From Ampullaceana balthica (Eukaryota > Mollusca > Gastropoda > Lymnaeidae), in NCBI GenBank assembly GCA_944989445.1, contig CALYLW010001069.1, positions 334,278 to 398,277 of the forward strand: DNA of 64,000 nt, in the 5' to 3' direction. Under the pieces are notes generated by a model, which did not search any database, was not told the DNA's origin, and worked only from the letters and a program-made list of their open reading frames with translations. A program made the position numbers and the translations under genes. Shown here piece by piece: positions 33,155-44,934 of the stretch. Numbering within the stretch: position 1 is the stretch's first letter; each line of letters starts with the position of its first letter.

Positions 33155-34282
33155 ATGGGTGGACCGCACTTACGTTACATGATAGCGTCAGTCCTGGTCA
33201 TCTCTCTGGCCGCCAATTTCTGCATGCTGCTCCGGACGCAAAACGTCTATGATGTCACAGTCTTTCAGAACGACCAGGATCGGATACGCTGGGAAGCGAG
33301 GCAGATGGTATCGAAAATCATCGAGGGCTTCGATATCCTGTCCCTGGAATCGGCCAAGGCGTTGATATTCGATTCCCTCCTGACCTGCATGCTGGACCAC
33401 ATGAAGTCCAACGAGCAAAGCGCGGCCTTCAGGGGGATATTCCAGTCCAACAATTTCTCGTTGCTAAGCAACATAGATACGGAGACCCTGCAGGCGATAA
33501 ACGCAAAGCTGGAAAAAGAAGTCAGCGTGAAAAATTCTGTCATCACCTTCCTGTCCCAGCCAATCATAGACACGTACGTGGCCAGCTACACACACAACCC
33601 CAGGAACGCATGTACGGTCAGCACAACGGAAGTGCTCGTCGTGGTGCCCTCGGCGCCTGGGAATTTCGAAAACCGGGTCAAGGTGAGAAGGAGCAGTCGA
33701 GGTGAGTACGTTGCCAATCCTGAAAACAAGGCCAAGCTGCTCTTCTTTGTTGGCAACCCGGTCAACAACCATTCCATCCAGTCAAAACTGGATGACGAGT
33801 CGAAGCAGTACGGGGATATTGTCCAGGAGAACTTTGACGACATCTACAAGAACATTCGCCTCAAGGCCATGTCCATGCTCAGGTGGGCCGCGACCTTCTG
33901 CCCCCAGGCCAGATACGTCATCAGGACGGACGATGACGTCAAGGTGGCCATGGCGGCTCTGGTGTCCGTACTGAGGCGGAAAAGCGAGCTCCACGAAAAC
34001 TTCATCGTCGGTGACCGCAAGGAACGCTGGGAGGCCGTGCGCAACAACAACAGCAAGTACTACCTGGCCCCCGAGGACTACCCCAGCCCCATCCTCCCGC
34101 CGTTTGCTTTAGGTGGGCTGCTGGGCTACCCCCTGAGCACTGTGAACCTTTTGTACCAGGCGGCTCTCAGGATTAAGCCCATTTGGCTGGACGACGTGTT
34201 TATAACGGGGATATGCGCCCCTAGAGTCAACGTGCCTTTGTTGAGTGACAAGGAATTTGTGTTCAAGCATCGTGCCTGGTGA
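33155..34282 (+). CDS. GT31-family glycosyltransferase (beta-1,3-galactosyltransferase-like), copy 1
   Basis: The 375-residue protein fits GT31 (Galactosyl_T), Golgi type II enzymes that transfer galactose or GlcNAc/GalNAc from a UDP-sugar to a glycan in beta-1,3 linkage. Residues 8-26 form the signal anchor (YMIASVLVISLAANF), followed by a stem region. The catalytic domain starts near VVVPSAPGNF. It contains FFVGNP, GDIVQENF, YKNIRLKAMSML, the metal-binding DDD (259-261 in RYVIRTDDDV), NSKYYL, PPFALGGLLGYPLS and WLDDV (DDV 346-348, the family E/DDV motif). The exon probably starts at 33135 after a CCACAG acceptor, so the N-terminus may extend upstream of Met 33155. Its GC-rich codons contrast with the flanks. 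It is paralogous to the gene at 59337-60294, on the same strand. The exact acceptor sugar cannot be told. Confidence 0.9.
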   Translation: MGGPHLRYMIASVLVISLAANFCMLLRTQNVYDVTVFQNDQDRIRWEARQMVSKIIEGFDILSLESAKALIFDSLLTCMLDHMKSNEQSAAFRGIFQSNNFSLLSNIDTETLQAINAKLEKEVSVKNSVITFLSQPIIDTYVASYTHNPRNACTVSTTEVLVVVPSAPGNFENRVKVRRSSRGEYVANPENKAKLLFFVGNPVNNHSIQSKLDDESKQYGDIVQENFDDIYKNIRLKAMSMLRWAATFCPQARYVIRTDDDVKVAMAALVSVLRRKSELHENFIVGDRKERWEAVRNNNSKYYLAPEDYPSPILPPFALGGLLGYPLSTVNLLYQAALRIKPIWLDDVFITGICAPRVNVPLLSDKEFVFKHRAW

Positions 34283-34580
34283 CAGCCGTCACCGCCAGAG
34301 TAGCAGCATCAGGAGCAACAGCAGCGTCGGCAGCATCAGCGTCAGCAGCATCATCAACGACAGCGTTAGCAGCATCATCAACAGCAACGTTTCATTCAAA
34401 CTGAGACGCCAATAACAGCAAAAGGAAAACTACATGTCACTCTCATCATCATGGGTCCATAACAGCATCACATAACTGAGAAACAGCTCAAATTTTCAAA
34501 AAAAGTTGATGAGGAACTTGAATTACCTCATATGGAAAAAGGAGCAAATTATTAGAATTAATACACACCAACACAAGCAG
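34283..34580 (+). other. 3' flank of the first GT31 gene, CAG/CATCA-rich
   Basis: Directly after the stop, about 110 bp are built from CAGCAGCATCA-type triplets without an open frame, probably 3' UTR. No clear polyadenylation signal is seen before the next transposon. Confidence 0.5.
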
Positions 34581-35209
34581 CATGGGTGGATTAAGACTGC
34601 ACGGGGCCCCTGGCTGCAATTCAAACTGGGGCCCTATCCAGCCAGCGTCTCCTTAAATAAAATGATTGCTAGCAGCTATTAATATAAGACTTTTACTTGT
34701 TACTAAATAGTCCATTGGTTCCTGGCTCATAATTTGACTGTACTACAGGATTGGATTCATCAAAATACCGAACTCGAAGAAATAACAGTTTGCCTGTATC
34801 CTAAAATTGAGTGTAAAAAGATAATGTTTTAAAAAAAGACGAATGAAAAAAAAATCCACAGCTAGGAATGGAACCAAGCACCGCTTGCGCTACAAGCCAA
34901 CACGTTGCCACAAGACCAGCAGATCCTGACAATTTGTTAAATTTAAAAGATATAAATAGTATTTATTAATTATTTTCTTGTACTGAGCATATCAAATTAA
35001 GTTTTTCGATTACTAAGGCTATTGGGTACGAATAGCGATTAGATTAATGGATAAGATTTTATTAATTTATTTAATTTATGATATTTTTACGGATTCATGC
35101 AAACATATGTCCGCCTTTATTATAAAATATACTAAATTTGGGGGCCCCTAAATCATCGGGGGCCCCTGGCTTTAGCCCGTTCAGCCCCCCCACCCTTAAT
35201 TCGCCATAG
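34581..35209. mobile_element. hAT-type non-autonomous element (629 bp), CATGGGYGG family copy 1
   Basis: It begins CATGGGTGGATTAAGACTGC and ends TTAATTCGCCATAG. The flanks ACAAGCAG (34573-34580) and ACCAGCAG (35210-35217) are an 8-bp duplication with one mismatch. Homologous to 55642-57337 in both arms (GCACGGGGCCCCTGGCTGCA; GGCCCCTGGCTTTAGCCCGT). An antisense tRNA-like segment lies at 34861-34925. Confidence 0.82.
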
Positions 35210-35214
35210 ACCAG

Positions 35215-35372
35215 CAGTCACAGACAGTACCACCAGATATATAATATCAGACACAGACAGTACCACCAGATATATAATATCAGACACAGACAGTACCACC
35301 AGATATATAATATCAGACACAGACAGTACCACCAGATATATAATATCAGACACAGACAGTACCACCAGAGAT
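35215..35372. repeat. 33-bp tandem repeat, about five copies
   Basis: Units contain AGTACCACCAGATATATAAT and ATCAGACACAGAC. Confidence 0.92.
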
Positions 35373-35514
35373 ATTAATGTAGACCCAATTGTCTTCCTGG
35401 AAACTGCAAAATGCAACATCAAACACATCAAGACTTCCTCAAAAAACTAAACAACATGCAACAAACACTGAATTTGTGTACAGTCAACCAACATACAGAA
35501 ACAAACAAACAAAC

Positions 35515-35600
35515 AAACACACACACACACACACACACACAACACACACACACAACACACCCACCCACACACACACACACTCACACACACACACACAACC
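35515..35600. repeat. CA-rich microsatellite
   Basis: Interrupted (CA)n tract preceded by (CAAA)n. Confidence 0.92.
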
Positions 35601-35629
35601 CGATATAGAAACTGAACTAAAAGCTAAAC

Positions 35630-36470
35630 ACCAACCAACATACAGGACTAAACAACCTACACTAGGCACTGAACTAATAGACAACCAACATACAGGACTA
35701 AACAACCTACACTTGGCACTGAACTAATAGACAACCAACATACAGGACTAAACAACCTACACTAGGCACTGAACTAATAGACAACCAACATGCAGGACTA
35801 AACAACCTACACTAGGCACTGATCTAATAGACAACCAACATACATGACTAAACAACCTACACTAGGCACTGAACTAATAGACAACCAACATACAGGACTA
35901 AACAACCTACACTAGGCACTGAACTAATAGACAACCAACATACAGGACTAAACAACCTACACTAGGCACTGAACTAATAGACAACCAACATACGGGACTA
36001 AACAACCTACACTAGGCACTGAACTAATAAACAACCTACACTAGGCACTGAACTAATAAACAACCTACACTAGGCACTGAACTAATAGACAACCAACATA
36101 CGGGACTAAACAACCTACACTAGGCACTGAACTAATAGACAACCAACATACGGGACTAAACAACCTACACTTGGCACTGAACTAATAGACAACCAACATA
36201 CAGGACTAAACAACCTACACTAGGCACTGAACTAATAGACAACCAACATACGGGACTAAACAACCTACACTAGGCACTGAACTAATAGACAACCAACATA
36301 CGGGACTAAACAACCTACACTAGGCACTGAACTAATAGACAACCAACATACAGGACTAAACAACCTACACTAGGCACTGAACTAATAGACAACCAACATA
36401 CAGGACTAAACAACCTACACTAGGCACTGACCTAATAGACAACCAACATACAGGACTAAACAACCTACGG
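35630..36470. repeat. 50-bp minisatellite, about 17 copies
   Basis: The unit contains AACATACAGGACTAAACAAC and CTACACTAGGCACTGAACTA. Near 36020-36070 two shortened ~28-bp units (AATAAACAACCTACACTAGG) interrupt the register. Confidence 0.95.
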
Positions 36471-36937
36471 TTACTACAGGTCTGGCCACCGCTAAACTAG
36501 ACACTGAATGTTCAACAATTAATCAACATCACTAGCCTATTGTCCTATTTAATGCCTTATTTTATTTCTTCAAACAGCTTTTTGCCTATTATTGTATTAT
36601 GTTTAAATAAATTCATGGTAATGCATCTACCCAACAGTTTTTAAAAGTTGATAAAACAAACTGTGTGAACAACAACAATAATATTGGAATCTGGTTTTTT
36701 GGTTTTTCTAAAGGTTTAGTAGGCATGTACTGTGTTCTTTTGGTAAACAATTCTGTCTGTACTGGTTAAAAGCAACCAACAGCTTCAGTGAAGTTTCATA
36801 TTATAAATGAAGTAAACACAATGGCCAGAACATCCGCCTCAATAACTGTGAGATTAAAGGTTTATTTTCTGAAAGGGTATTAAAGTCGTAGCTGTTATTG
36901 TTAACGTCATGCCAGACATAATGGTCTCTGCATCAGG
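36471..36937. other. Unassigned AT-rich sequence
   Basis: No gene or element is recognised. Confidence 0.45.
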
Positions 36938-36995
36938 TAGTGGTCTCTTATCTGTTACAGACACGCCTTCTATACAGAAGATTACTGCTTCTCTA
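36938..36995 (-). mobile_element. Isolated LINE/SINE 3' tail
   Basis: The reverse complement reads GCAGTAATCTTCTGTATAGA followed by AGGCGTGTCTGTAACAGATAAGAG, the tail shared by the SINE (52354-52596) and LINE 3' fragments. It appears to be a very short 5'-truncated insertion. Confidence 0.6.
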
Positions 36996-37040
36996 AATCA
37001 GGTGGGCGTCCATGCAGGGACATTTATTTGTTGTGATAGA

Positions 37041-37665
37041 GGCATAGAACCATATCTACTCACATAGCTATAAGTCTGATAGAGGCATAGAAATGTCATC
37101 TACTGACATAGCTATAAGTCTGATAGAGGCATAGAAAGGTCTTCTACTGACATAGCTATAAGTCTGATAGAGGCATAGAACCATATCTACTGACATAGCT
37201 ATAAGTCTGATAGAGGCATAGAAATGTCTTCTACTGACATAGCTATAAGTCTGATAGAGGCATAGAAATGTCATCTACTGACATAGCTATAAGTCTGATA
37301 GAGGCATAGAAAGGTCTTCTACTGACATAGCTATAAGTCTGATAGAGGCATAGAACCATATCTACTGACATAGCTATAAGTCTGATAGAGGCATAGAAAT
37401 GTCTTCTACTGACATAGCTATAAGTCTGATAGAGGCATAGAACCATATCTACTCACATAGCTATAAGTCTGATAGAGGCATAGAAATGTCATCTACTGAC
37501 ATAGCTATAAGTCTGATAGAGGCATAGAAAGGTCTTCTACTGACATAGCTATAAGTCTGATAGAGGCATAGAAATGTCATCTACTGACATAGCTATAAGT
37601 CTGAAAGAGGCATAGAAAGGTCTTCTGCTGACATAGCTATAAGTCTGATAGTGGTAAAGGTCTTC
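37041..37665. repeat. ~44-bp minisatellite, about 14 copies
   Basis: The unit contains AGTCTGATAGAGGCATAGAA and CTACTGACATAGCTATA. Three sub-variants (AACCATAT, AATGTCAT/AATGTCTT, AAGGTCTT) recur in an ordered series, suggesting a higher-order unit of 4-5 monomers. Confidence 0.93.
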
Positions 37666-38389
37666 TACTGATTTATCTGTTTAGGTCGTAGGAGACAATT
37701 GTGTTTGTTATGGAGGGATGGTTTCAAAGAGTCAACTTAGATTTGAGGGTGGGAGAAGGAGAAAGTCAGAATGTGTTAACAGGGGTAGAGGAGAAAGTCA
37801 ATGTTAACAGGGGTAGAGGAGAAAGTCTATGTTAACAGGGGCATAGGAGAAAGTCAGTCAATGTTAACAGGGGTATAGGAGAAAGTCAGAATATTTTTAA
37901 AGATCTGATACTAATCAATTGTTTGTTTGAAGGGAAAATGGATTTCACATGGTTTGATTGGGAGTATAATACTCATTTATTTATTGGTGAGAACAGAGGA
38001 AGAGAAGGTGAGAGAATGTATGAGAATGTGAGAGAATGTATGAGAATGTGAGAGAATGTATGAGAATGTGAGAGAATATCAGTATGAAGTTGAGGAAGGA
38101 GAGAACAATGTTATATATATATATATTTGTTAAATTGTTAATGAAGGCTTTATTGTACATGTATTGTTATTTTGAAAGCAAGCCGGTAATTGAATGAAGG
38201 AGAAATCTTTGTTCATAAATGTTGAATTAAATAAAACATCCGGTATATTGCAACCTACTTGTGCCTTGGCAAGATCAAGTGATAGCTACCCCATCAATAC
38301 ATGAACAATAAAACATGTCAAAGTATCTCAGTATCATTTTACCTGTCATGTTTGTATGGATGATTTACCTGGGGGAGTTACAATCATCA
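37666..38389. other. Intergenic sequence with small tandem repeats
   Basis: 37770-37890 repeats AACAGGGGTAGAGGAGAAAGTC about four times. 38008-38076 repeats GAGAATGTATGAGAATGTGA. An AT microsatellite lies at 38111-38128. Nothing else is seen. Confidence 0.6.
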
Positions 38390-38737
38390 TATACCTGTCA
38401 TTGTGACACTCATTGTCCTACCTGGCATTGTGACAATTATCATACTACCTGTTATTGTGACAATTATCATACTACATGTCACTGTGACAATTATCATACT
38501 CCCTGTCACTCCGACAATTGTAGTCGTACCTGTCCCCGTGACAATCATCATATTACCTGTCCCTGTGACAATCATCATATTACCTGTCCCTGTGACAATC
38601 ATCATATTACCTGTCACTGTGACAATCATCATATTACCTGTCACTGTGACAATCATCATATTACCTGTCACTGTGACAATGAGCCTCATTCTTTTCACCG
38701 CCAATCTGTGACTTATGTTTGTTTTAAAGTTTTATGA
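38315..38737 (+). CDS. Doubtful small secreted Cys-rich repeat ORF
   Basis: A 140-codon frame opens with MSKYLSIILPVMFVWMIYLG, which looks like a signal peptide, then runs through nine-residue repeats such as CDNHHITCH, and stops after VCFKVL. Cysteines are mostly kept across units. However, the array is a 27-bp minisatellite, so any open register would look like this. Other registers are open too, and one unit loses its Cys. No promoter, splice or family evidence. Treat it as probably non-coding. Confidence 0.15.
   Translation: MSKYLSIILPVMFVWMIYLGELQSSYTCHCDTHCPTWHCDNYHTTCYCDNYHTTCHCDNYHTPCHSDNCSRTCPRDNHHITCPCDNHHITCPCDNHHITCHCDNHHITCHCDNHHITCHCDNEPHSFHRQSVTYVCFKVL
38390..38690. repeat. 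27-bp minisatellite (CCTGTCACTGTGACAATCAT...)
   Basis: About 11 copies with GTCACTGTGACAATCATCAT core, each carrying a GTCAC/GTGAC palindrome. The frame starting at Met 38315 crosses it and begins with a signal-peptide-like stretch, but it is not strong evidence for a gene. Confidence 0.88.
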
Positions 38738-38890
38738 TTAGCAATCAAAATAATAATAATAATTGTCAATCGTTTATATTGACATTAATAAAATAAATAA
38801 ATAACAACATAGTTTAAAAAAAAACTTTTTCGTGTTTGGTTGCTAATATATGTTAACCCCAGCCGTTTCTCACACTCAACATTTTTATTC

Positions 38891-38972
38891 TTTCCTTAAA
38901 TCACTTACACCAGTGGTTCCCAAACTTTCCTTAAATCACTTACACCAGTGGTTCCCAAACTTTCCTTATATC
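38891..38972. repeat. 37-bp direct duplication containing CAGTGGTTCCCAAACTTTCC
   Basis: Two copies of TCACTTACACCAGTGGTTCC plus CAAACTTTCCTTA. The core CAGTGGTTCCCAAACT is a typical hAT-MITE terminus, but no matching right end was found. Confidence 0.7.
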
Positions 38973-39154
38973 ACTTACACGTTTGAATATGGACAACTGT
39001 AGGAATCTTGACTTAAAAGTTTGTTGTGGTTAAGAAAATTGCCGGTGGCGGATTAAGTGAGATACGGAGAGGTGGGTCGGCAATGGGTGGCGTTATTTAT
39101 CGTCACATTCAGGGGCGTCAGTTACGGGCACCTAAAGAAGGATCAGTGCCCTAG

Positions 39155-39385
39155 AGATGAGATGTTCCCTAGAAATGAGGTGTTCCCCAGAAATGAGATG
39201 TTCCCCAGAAATGAGATGTTCCCGAGAAATGAGGTGTTCCCTAGAAATGAGATGTTCCCTAAAAATAAGATGTTCCCTAGAAATGAGATGTTCCCCAGAA
39301 ATGAGATCTCCCCCAGAAATGAGGTGTTCCCCAGAAATGAGGTGCTCCCTAGAAATGAGATGTTCCCTAAAAATAAGATGTTTTA
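39155..39385. repeat. 18-bp minisatellite (GAGATGTTCCCTAGAAAT)
   Basis: About 13 copies. Open frames (Met-Phe-Pro-Arg-Asn-Glu and similar) result from the 18-bp period. Confidence 0.92.
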
Positions 39386-39882
39386 AAGGAGATATTGAAC
39401 ATCTCCTACACGGAGGATATCACCAATGAAGAGTTCAACGATAAAATAATCACCATGGCCCTTCTCACCTCAATCAAGAAGTAGAAGCTTAGATGTTATG
39501 TACACGTTGAAAGATCTGGAGGTCTCGCAAAGCCATAATGCATGATGCAGTCAAGGGAGGAATAAGAATAGGCAGGCAAAATAAGAGACCAGAGGACAAC
39601 ACCAACGCCTAGGACCTAGAGGGCAGCAGAGGACCAGGACACGGAGGTGTCACTAGAGGAGTGCGGGAGTGTGGACCGCACCGGATGACACCATCTCAAG
39701 GGGTCACACTAAAGGGTAAAATTCGTAAATTACTTTTATATGGCACAGGCAGGCTTGGAGATGGTATGTGGGTACCTCATGAGGGGGGGGGGAGGGTGAC
39801 ACCAACCCTAGTGGCGCCCTGCCGGGACAAATTGCGTGCAGTAGTGGATGGTCTGAGATGGTGCCCCAATGACCCACCAATG
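39386..39882. other. Unassigned sequence, probably decayed transposon
   Basis: 39640-39880 contains GGATGACACCATCTCAAGGG and GGTGACACCAACCCTAGTGG, a wording I associate with invertebrate hAT ends, but both termini are missing. No gene. Confidence 0.4.
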
Positions 39883-39890
39883 GTTTAGGG

Positions 39891-40104
39891 CAGGGGTCTC
39901 CAAACTTTTCTGCCGGAGGGCCACATTACCTGTCAAACAGCAGTTTGGGGGCCAACTACACACAGTTTTGTGGAAAACTTTATGTAAAAATAGTATCTTT
40001 TTTGGAGATTAAAAGGTCTCCAGGGGCCGGATGAGAGGGACTCGCGGGCCGCATCTGGCTCGCGGGCCGCATCTGGCTCGCGGGCCGTAGTTTGGAGACC
40101 CCTG
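39891..40104. mobile_element. hAT-type MITE (214 bp), CAGGGGTCTCCAAAC family
   Basis: Ends CAGGGGTCTCCAAAC and GTTTGGAGACCCCTG are perfect inverted repeats; an 8-bp duplication GTTTAGGG flanks them (39883-39890 and 40105-40112). The interior has two to three GGGCCGCATCTGGCTCGC repeats. The terminus is like hAT-Charlie-type MITEs. Confidence 0.95.
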
Positions 40105-40112
40105 GTTTAGGG

Positions 40113-40714
40113 GATGGAAGAAAAAAATAATATTGTTATGGCGGGTAAAAACATGACACGTGGCTAGGAGAAGAACTCTGCTGAAACCGCTCAATATTGT
40201 GGTCCCGTATAAAGTATTCCCGCAGAGAGCGCATCAGATCGTTCAATAATAACTTTTGGAAGTCACATAGTTTTTGATATTGTTACAATTTTTAACAATG
40301 TGAATTATTTAACAGTTTAACAACAGATTTGACTTTAAAATGTTGCTCTCAGTTTAAAAACACGACATTTCAAAACTTTGTCTAAAAATAGTAACATAAC
40401 GAATTGTGTTGTGACGTTTCCCCACCTGCGTAGTGCCACGCCTTAAAGGTAACTCACAAAGAGGGACGTCTCGGTGAATTATTCATTGGTGTCGTACTGG
40501 ACAAACTCATAAATACTAAACAGTGGGCGACTTCGCAAGAGTAGTTACACCATTCAGGGGCAAATACTCGCACTCAAGGGGGGAGAAATCTAACAGATAA
40601 AGGAGTGGTAGACTCCTAAAAGATCGGAGTCAGGGCTGGACTAAGGCAAACTGTACAGGGCGCTAAATTTCAGAGACCGCAACGGCAAAGCTTATTTATA
40701 TAAACTGAAAAGGA
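40113..40714. other. Unassigned intergenic sequence
   Basis: No gene or element is recognised. Confidence 0.45.
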
Positions 40715-40890
40715 AACAGCCCACCGGAATGCATTGTCGTCTAAATATATTGTGACGGGGCCACCGATTGTTTGTCGTCTAAATATATTGTGATGGGGCC
40801 ACCGATTCTTTGTGGTCTAAACATATTGTGACTGGCCACCGATTCTTTGTGGTATAAACCTATTGTGACGGGGCCACCGATTCTTTGCCT
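40715..40890. repeat. ~38-bp tandem repeat, four copies
   Basis: Units contain GTCTAAATATATTGTGACGG and GGCCACCGATT, moderately diverged. Confidence 0.85.
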
Positions 40891-41924
40891 GCCCCGGGCC
40901 GCAAGGAGCCTAGAGCCGACATTGAGTCAACCATTTCTCACCGTCTGTCCTATTGTCTCCACTTGAATTTCCGAGCAGTCTTTTCACCGCCAAGGGTCGA
41001 GGCTATTGTGAGCCATAGAGACAGATAACCCTAAAATTACCGCCGCTATATTTTAGCAAGCCGTTGTCTTGTTTTAATAACAGTAACATGATGCAACTAT
41101 CATGGATCACGTCACACATTTAATTCAATTCTCAGCAAACTTCCAAGTCAATGATTCATTATTTAATTTGATAACAGGAACAGATGCCAAACATTTTACC
41201 CCAATGACTTTGTTACCAAGTGCATGGGACCCCACACGGCGTCTCTAAATTTACAATATACATTCTGCCTGTGCACCTTCAACCCCAACACCTGGTGTCT
41301 CCGCCTCGCACAGAGACAGCTTAACACAATGAACTTCCATCATTCCCACATGAAGGTCTGGCCCCTAGACAGTTGTTCGTTTGAAGTGCAAATTAATCGG
41401 GCGTTTGCGAATAATTACATAAAACATGACCTTGAAGTTCCTCCAGGGTAAACCGTTCGATAACAATAAGGAGATGACAGGAGAATTACGCGTCACACAT
41501 TTTTGTGACAGGAGACTTGGGTATGTGCCGCCCGGGGCAGAAACCAAATTCTAAGTTTTATTGATATTTATTGTGATCGATTGTGGGATTTAATGTGAGA
41601 TATAAAATTTGATCAACTAACACAAAAGTTCTGAGTCCCCCTGTGTGACTACTTAGTTTGTGACAAAAAAAATATTTTCTGCTTTTTCATGCGAGATTCT
41701 ACATTCCTCCCTGCAGCTGGGCCTCATCTTTTTAAAAAAGTTTTTTTATTTATTTTATTTTCTACTTTTAAGCGTTAACAGAAGCAAAAGATTTGTAAAA
41801 CTTAATTTTATTCATGAAGTCCTGTTAAATGTCCTGTTAGCCAAGTTCATCTAGAAACGAAATTTGTGAGCAAAATTTAACATTTTCTATAAATATTAAC
41901 TTACACATTCTTAACTCCTTTCCA
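40891..41924. other. Unassigned sequence with transposon fragments
   Basis: At 41490-41518, GTCACACATTTTTGTGACAG is a single copy of the unit that is tandemly amplified at 52113-52640. It is followed by GCCGCCCGGGGCA, which also precedes that array. No gene is recognised. Confidence 0.5.
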
Positions 41925-42065
41925 TATGTGCGCTGATCCACTCAGCAGAATTTTTTTTTACACAATACATGTATTGTCTATATAAGACATTCGATGATTT
42001 CGCTTGTTCTATCTGGAATGATATTCTATACACACTACACATATCATACACACAACACTACTATG
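41925..42065. repeat. Dispersed repeat shared with the hAT interior
   Basis: TATGTGCGCTGATCCACTCA through ATCATACACACAACACTACT aligns with 28310-28440 inside the hAT element. Confidence 0.7.
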
Positions 42066-43607
42066 CATCACGGGAAGTGTGTCATTTTTAAATCCCTTAT
42101 ATTAACTTCACCGCCGTCTCTGTCTCTCTGTCTTGAGCGGGCGGAAAAACAAAAGTAAAAAATGACCCACTTCCCGTGAAGTAATCGAGCTGAAATTTGG
42201 CACACGGACCCGAGTCACATAACAAAGCATCGTATAAAAATTTCAGATCGATCGAACGTACCGTAATTAAATTAATACATTTTTAGATTATCTATATTCG
42301 AAGTATGTAATTCAATTTCACGGTTTGTTATTGGTTTTTTTTCACGGGATTGTTCAGTCACGCGTTGACGCGACCTATCGAAGTACCGGCGTGCTTTTGT
42401 TTACATTTTACGTGTCACGCTGAGCTCGGTCAAGCGATCGGTGACCAGACTTTTCCCCTCTCCCACCCCCACCCCCACCCCCCCACCCTCAGGGTTATGA
42501 AGCAAAGTTGAGTTAAGACAGATTCAGTCTGTACATGTTTGTCGCGTTTGAAAATAATCAATACTGTTAGTTATGTCTCATATGTAAGGGATTTATAGTC
42601 AAAAACTTTGTTTTTACGGGTTTGTTTTATTAAATCCCTTATATTAACTTCACCGGCGTCTCTGTCTTGGGCGGGCGGAAAAACAAAAGTCGAAAATGAC
42701 CCACTTCCCGTGATCCGATCGAGCTGAAATTTGACACACGGACCCGTCTCACCTAACAATGCATCGTAGCAAAATTGCAGATCGATCAAACGTACCGTAA
42801 ATAAATTAATGCATTTTTAGTTTATCCTAATATAACGTATGTAATTCCAATTCACGATTTGTTATTGTTTTTTTCCCACGTGAGTTGACGCTTTGACGTC
42901 GACCCATCGAAATACCGGCGTGCTTTTGTTTACATTTTACGTGTCATGCTGAACTTGGCCCCCCCCCCTAGGGTTATGGAGCAAAGTTGAGTTAAGACAG
43001 ATTCAGCCTGTAAATGCTTGTCGCGTTTGAAAATAATCAATACTGTTAGTTATGACTCATATATAAGGGATTTATAGTCAAAAACTTTGTTTTTACGGGT
43101 TTGTTTTATTTACTTTTGTTTTTTCCGCCCGACCGACCGCCTGCGAACCCAAGAGACGACGGTGAAGCTAATATAAGGGATTGAATTAAACAACCCCGTA
43201 AAAACAAAGTTTGTTTACTATAAATCCCTTATATATGAGACATAACTAAAAAGTATTTATCATGCTTAAACGCGACAAACATTTACAGATTGAGATTACC
43301 TTAAATACTCTTTGTTGTAAAACGGAAACAGTTTTGGTCACGGATGGTTGAACTTAACTCAGCGTGACGCGTAAAATGTCACCAAAAGCTGGCCGCTACA
43401 TATAGAGATAAACTAAAAATGCATTAATTTAATTACGGTACATTCGATCGATCTGAAAATTTAATAGCTTTATCCTCCCCACAAGCCAAACCTACTGTGA
43501 AAATTTCAGCTCTCTAGCAAGTCAGAAAACGTGTTTACGAGCGTTTTGAAAAAGTTGACGACAGAACCGGATGCGTTGAATCCGGAATCCTTCACGAGTT
43601 AATAGGA
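42066..43607 (-). mobile_element. Helitron-like cluster with direct and inverted copies
   Basis: Two direct copies (about 42095-42620 and 42630-43120) share AAATCCCTTATATTAACTTC, GGGCGGAAAAACAAAAGT and CGAGCTGAAATTTG. An inverted related segment runs 43100-43600. The minus-strand end at 43607 reads TCCTATTAACTCGTGAAGGA with host A before it, as at a Helitron 5' end. A 22-bp inverted repeat (TCACGGGAAGTG...) frames 42068-42171. The 3' end is not located. Confidence 0.5.
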
Positions 43608-43789
43608 TAGGGGCCTCAAAAATAGCAATAGATTAGACAATTTAGGTGCATTCGTAATTGATCGTCATTAATTTTTTTCATTAAAATCATTTTAGAGAAG
43701 CCTTTTTAACACCTTGCATTACTTAAGACAGTTGTAAGCAATGTTCAAATTAATTATATTATTTTAGGCAGGGTAACTTCGAGCCTAAA
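43608..43789. other. Unassigned spacer
   Basis: Nothing recognised. Confidence 0.4.
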
Positions 43790-44260
43790 TCTAATATATA
43801 AAGATGAAAGTTTGTGTGTTTGTTTGTGGGTTTGTTACCAATGGAATTCCACACCGTTGGACCCAGGATGCTGAAAATTTGCATGGGGCTCTCATTCGAT
43901 CCTAGACAGGTCGTAGGCTATGTTACAACCCCAGGTGACCACCCCTAGGGTAAGGAGGCCCATAATCAGAAAATGTAGAGCCAAATAAAGACAAAATAAA
44001 TTCTCATTTCGATATTGAACAGCTTCATGCGGACATTCAAAACGAGTTCATTTTGGTGCGTTATTTTTTACAATACTTTATTTTGAGCCGTGCGCTTTCA
44101 AAGATCTTTTATTGTCAAATTACAGTGCGCACCTTTTCGTGTACGCATCTTAAATTGAGCAGTGTAATTTTATTATAATAACATTCATATTTGTTTTGGC
44201 CTTGCGGTACAAAACAGTGGCCTTTTATACAAATACTTTCTTTATATTATAGATGGGTTA
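43790..44260 (+). mobile_element. Helitron 5' portion
   Basis: Starts TCTAATATATAAAGATGAAA after a host A. The stretch AACGAGTTCATTTTGGTGCG...TTTATTTTGAG at 44042-44090 is homologous to the reverse complement of 19160-19225 in the Helitron at 18993-19347. The right boundary is uncertain. Confidence 0.55.
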
Positions 44261-44934
44261 AAACTATTTCATTACATTTGTCACACGATGCATGGTATTT
44301 ATTTTTAAATTAAGAGTTTATTATGTTGTTTCTAATGACTCAAATTTTAATTTAAACAAATACTAATTATTTGAGGGTATTTTATGTGGAAAGAAATTGC
44401 CCAAGTCAAAAAAACTTAACTAATAGTAATTTAGAGGAACTATACGTTTTGTTTTTCTTAAAATTTGTTGCGTGTTCTTTATTAATTTTTCTTGCTTATT
44501 TTACTGGCTCAATCCCTTAAATTTACTAATTAAAGTTAATCGTCAATGATTATTACATGCATATAAAAGCCTACGACCAATGCTGTATTTTTTTTTAAAT
44601 TACATAAGCTCTATAAATTTACAATTTAAACCTTTCTACCGGACTTATAAACAGAAGTATATTAAACTCAATACAAGTGAACCTAAAAGCAATTAATAAA
44701 GTTGGGCGGCGACTTGAATATGCCATGGTCATTACGCTGTAGCGGAATAACAAAAGCCATTTTAAAAATAGATGTTTAGTCAAACACATCATCTTTTTTT
44801 TCAATGTCGTAAATAATTTATTTATTTTTCAGAAACTAAATCTGGTGTTTGAAATATAATTTACAAACTATGATGTCCCATCGGGAAACATGATCCAAAA
44901 CATACTTGAATTCATTTTTAAAATTATACCTATC
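44261..44934. other. Unassigned AT-rich sequence
   Basis: No gene or element is recognised. Confidence 0.45.

Noticed and set aside
35515..35600. Regulatory Z-DNA element
   Set aside because: Interrupted CA tract of ordinary length; nothing nearby to regulate is recognised.
42571..42789. 72-codon minus-strand frame
   Set aside because: Falls inside the Helitron-like repeat, and the equivalent frames of its direct copy are not maintained.
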